Shown here: one piece after another, positions 5,767 through 7,358 of the stretch
Layout: each line of letters begins with the position of its first letter
How positions within the stretch are numbered: position 1 is the stretch's first letter
Assembly (NCBI GenBank): GCA_943325745.2
Contig: CALPQP020000038.1
Location: forward strand, 1-7,358
DNA: 7,358 bases
DNA from: Gulosibacter massiliensis
GTDB taxonomy: Bacteria > Actinomycetota > Actinomycetes > Actinomycetales > Microbacteriaceae
Reading direction: 5' to 3'
Notes under the pieces: model-generated
Database searches by the model: none
Seen by the model: only the letters and a program-made list of their open reading frames with translations
Told to the model about the DNA's origin: nothing
Made by a program: the position numbers and the translations under genes

Positions 5767-5779
5767 GTGAAAGGGTTCC

Positions 5780-7358
5780 GTGGACGAGAACGAGTACGAT
5801 TTCCGCCGGATGGAAGCTAAGTGGGCTCCCGTGTGGGAAGCCGAACGACCATTTGATGTGCCCGACACAGATGACTCTCGCCCGCACAAGTACATCTTGG
5901 ATATGTTCCCTTATCCGTCGGGCGACCTGCACATGGGCCACGCCGAGGTCTACGCGCTCGGTGACGTCCTCGCACGTTACTGGCGCCTTCGCGGTTATCA
6001 GGTTCTGCATCCCATCGGGTGGGATTCCTTTGGACTCCCGGCTGAAAACGCGGCCATCAAGCGCGGTGTGAACCCACGTGACTGGACCTACGAGAACATC
6101 GCTCAGCAACGCGCCTCGATGAAGCGGTACGCGGCGTCTTTCGACTGGTCGCGCGTGTTGCACACCTCGGACCCCGTATATTACCAGTGGAACCAGTGGC
6201 TGTTCCTCGAACTCTTCACGAAGGGACTGGCGTACCGCAAGGACTCGTGGGTCAACTGGGATCCGGTGGACCAGACGGTCCTCGCGAACGAACAGGTTTT
6301 GCCGGACGGCACGAGCGAACGCAGTGGCGCGGCGGTCGTCAAAAAGAAGCTCACGCAGTGGTACTTCCGCATCACGGATTACGCTGACCGGCTCCTCGCC
6401 GACCTGGACCGACTCGAAGGTGCCTGGCCTGCCAAGGTCCTCACGATGCAGCGCAACTGGATCGGACGATCACGCGGTGCCGAGGTCGTGTTCGCGGTTG
6501 AGGGCAGCGACCGCACTGTGCCGGTCTTCACGACCCGCCCCGACACGCTGTACGGAGCGACGTTCATGGTCGTCGCACCCGATTCCGATCTCGCGAGTGA
6601 ACTCGTAGCCGAGGCCGAACCTGCCGTTCGGATGGCGTTCGTGGCCTATCTCGAGGAAGTTCAAAAGAAGACTGAGATCGAACGACAGGACGCGACCCGC
6701 GACAAGACCGGGGTGTTCCTCGGGCGCCACGCAATCAACCCCGTGAACGGCGAGCGGGTGCCGATTTGGTCGGCCGATTATGTCCTCGCGGACTACGGTT
6801 CGGGAGCCATCATGGCTGTTCCCGCGCACGACCAGCGCGACCTCGATTTCGCTCTCAAATACGAACTTCCCGTTCGGGTCGTTGTGGATGTTCCGTCGGA
6901 CGAACCCAACGACCCCGCCGTCACTCTCGTCGCGACAACGGGCGACGGGCCGCACATCAATTCGGGTCCGCTCGACGGACTGCGCAAGGCCGACGCCATC
7001 GCAGCGATGGTCGACGTGCTCGAAAAGAACGGAACCGGTAAGGGCGCTACTACCTACCGACTGCGGGACTGGTTGATTTCGCGCCAACGCTACTGGGGCA
7101 CCCCGATTCCGATCATTCACGGAGCTGACGGGGCGGAAATCCCCGTTCCCGCCGACCAACTTCCCGTTGTGCTTCCTGCGACCGAAGGCTTGGACCTGCG
7201 CCCGAAGGGCTCGTCGCCGCTCGGTGCTGCCGAGGACTGGGTCAATGTTCCCGACCCGCGAGACGGAAGTCCGGCCAGGCGTGACGCGGACACGATGGAC
7301 ACGTTCGTCGATTCCTCGTGGTACTTCTTGCGATTCCTGTCGCCTCGAGACGACACCA
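5780..7358 (+). CDS. leuS: Leucyl-tRNA synthetase, N-terminal 526 codons (partial)
   Basis: Runs off the right end with no stop. LeuRS is a cytoplasmic class I aminoacyl-tRNA synthetase charging tRNA-Leu. Landmarks in order: [12 protein letters not shown] with the HIGH-type motif HMGH (51-54), [15 protein letters not shown] (78-92), the CP1 editing domain with Thr-rich TTRPDT (251-256) and [15 protein letters not shown] (340-354; D351 aligns with the editing Asp, D345 of E. coli, from memory), then the catalytic-domain segment [11 protein letters not shown] (430-440) and the later [13 protein letters not shown]. The KMSKS loop, anticodon-binding and C-terminal domains lie beyond the window; the full enzyme is usually about 830-900 residues. 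The start is GTG at 5780: an in-frame TGA at 5768-5770 rules out anything longer, AAAGGG (5770-5775) is the ribosome binding site, and the next in-frame ATG is residue 11. No frame disruption is seen. Confidence 0.98.
   Translation, partial: MDENEYDFRRMEAKWAPVWEAERPFDVPDTDDSRPHKYILDMFPYPSGDLHMGHAEVYALGDVLARYWRLRGYQVLHPIGWDSFGLPAENAAIKRGVNPRDWTYENIAQQRASMKRYAASFDWSRVLHTSDPVYYQWNQWLFLELFTKGLAYRKDSWVNWDPVDQTVLANEQVLPDGTSERSGAAVVKKKLTQWYFRITDYADRLLADLDRLEGAWPAKVLTMQRNWIGRSRGAEVVFAVEGSDRTVPVFTTRPDTLYGATFMVVAPDSDLASELVAEAEPAVRMAFVAYLEEVQKKTEIERQDATRDKTGVFLGRHAINPVNGERVPIWSADYVLADYGSGAIMAVPAHDQRDLDFALKYELPVRVVVDVPSDEPNDPAVTLVATTGDGPHINSGPLDGLRKADAIAAMVDVLEKNGTGKGATTYRLRDWLISRQRYWGTPIPIIHGADGAEIPVPADQLPVVLPATEGLDLRPKGSSPLGAAEDWVNVPDPRDGSPARRDADTMDTFVDSSWYFLRFLSPRDDT

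Noticed and set aside
5742..5779. T-box riboswitch or leucine leader peptide controlling leuS
   Set aside because: The gap is only 38 bp, with no T-box sequence, specifier loop, or Leu-codon run; only a small hairpin is present.
6470..7159. A 229-codon minus-strand open frame inside leuS
   Set aside because: It is fully covered by leuS, whose conserved motifs on the plus strand are unmistakable; this frame shows no family features.
1..7358. Mobile element, CRISPR array, toxin-antitoxin, phage-defence or secondary-metabolite system
   Set aside because: No transposase, integrase, direct-repeat array, small paired genes or biosynthetic modules were seen; every stretch is explained by ordinary genes and short intergenic gaps.

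Overview
The window is a compact, gene-dense stretch of chromosome from a high-GC Gram-positive bacterium. GC is roughly 60% by eye. I infer an actinobacterium, probably Micrococcales and perhaps Microbacteriaceae, from codon use, start-codon use (GTG and TTG besides ATG), the protein types, and a pabB / class IV aminotransferase / leuS neighbourhood of the kind I remember from that group. No database search was possible, so the taxonomy is an inference. I see no mobile element, CRISPR array, tRNA or rRNA, and no gene-free stretch longer than about 85 bp.

Left part (1-2302): the last 33 codons of pdxH (pyridoxamine 5'-phosphate oxidase) are followed on the same strand by a luciferase-like flavin-dependent oxidoreductase (138-1193). 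This runs convergently into an App1/DUF2183-type phosphatidate phosphatase-like protein on the minus strand (1190-2302). Their stop codons share the tetranucleotide TTAG.

Middle (2303-3660): an AT-rich 84-bp divergent gap separates the App1-type gene from a TetR-family regulator (2387-3028, TTG start chosen on its ribosome binding site). The gap holds a plausible regulator promoter (TTGTCC-18-GATAAT). A perfect 6-6-6 inverted repeat sits exactly over its -35, which makes it a candidate TetR operator. The regulator then meets a minus-strand DedA-family membrane protein (3025-3660), again with stop codons sharing a CTAA tetranucleotide.

Right part (3657-7358): the DedA gene lies downstream of a class IV PLP-dependent enzyme (3657-4448, possibly aminodeoxychorismate lyase) and overlaps it by ATGA, so the two are probably translationally coupled. 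Divergent from that pair is pabB (4461-5741), aminodeoxychorismate synthase component I, whose PIKGTRP motif distinguishes it from TrpE. Together these would make p-aminobenzoate for folate, with the glutaminase PabA encoded elsewhere. The two divergent start codons are only 12 bp apart, and the segment looks like a symmetric pair of leaderless promoters. leuS (leucyl-tRNA synthetase, GTG start) follows 38 bp after pabB, with a small GC hairpin in the gap, and runs off the right end.

These are ordinary housekeeping and accessory genes. I found no evidence of a novel multi-gene system. The parts most worth a second look are the very compact junctions: two convergent stop overlaps, the back-to-back start codons, the candidate TetR operator, and the hairpin before leuS.
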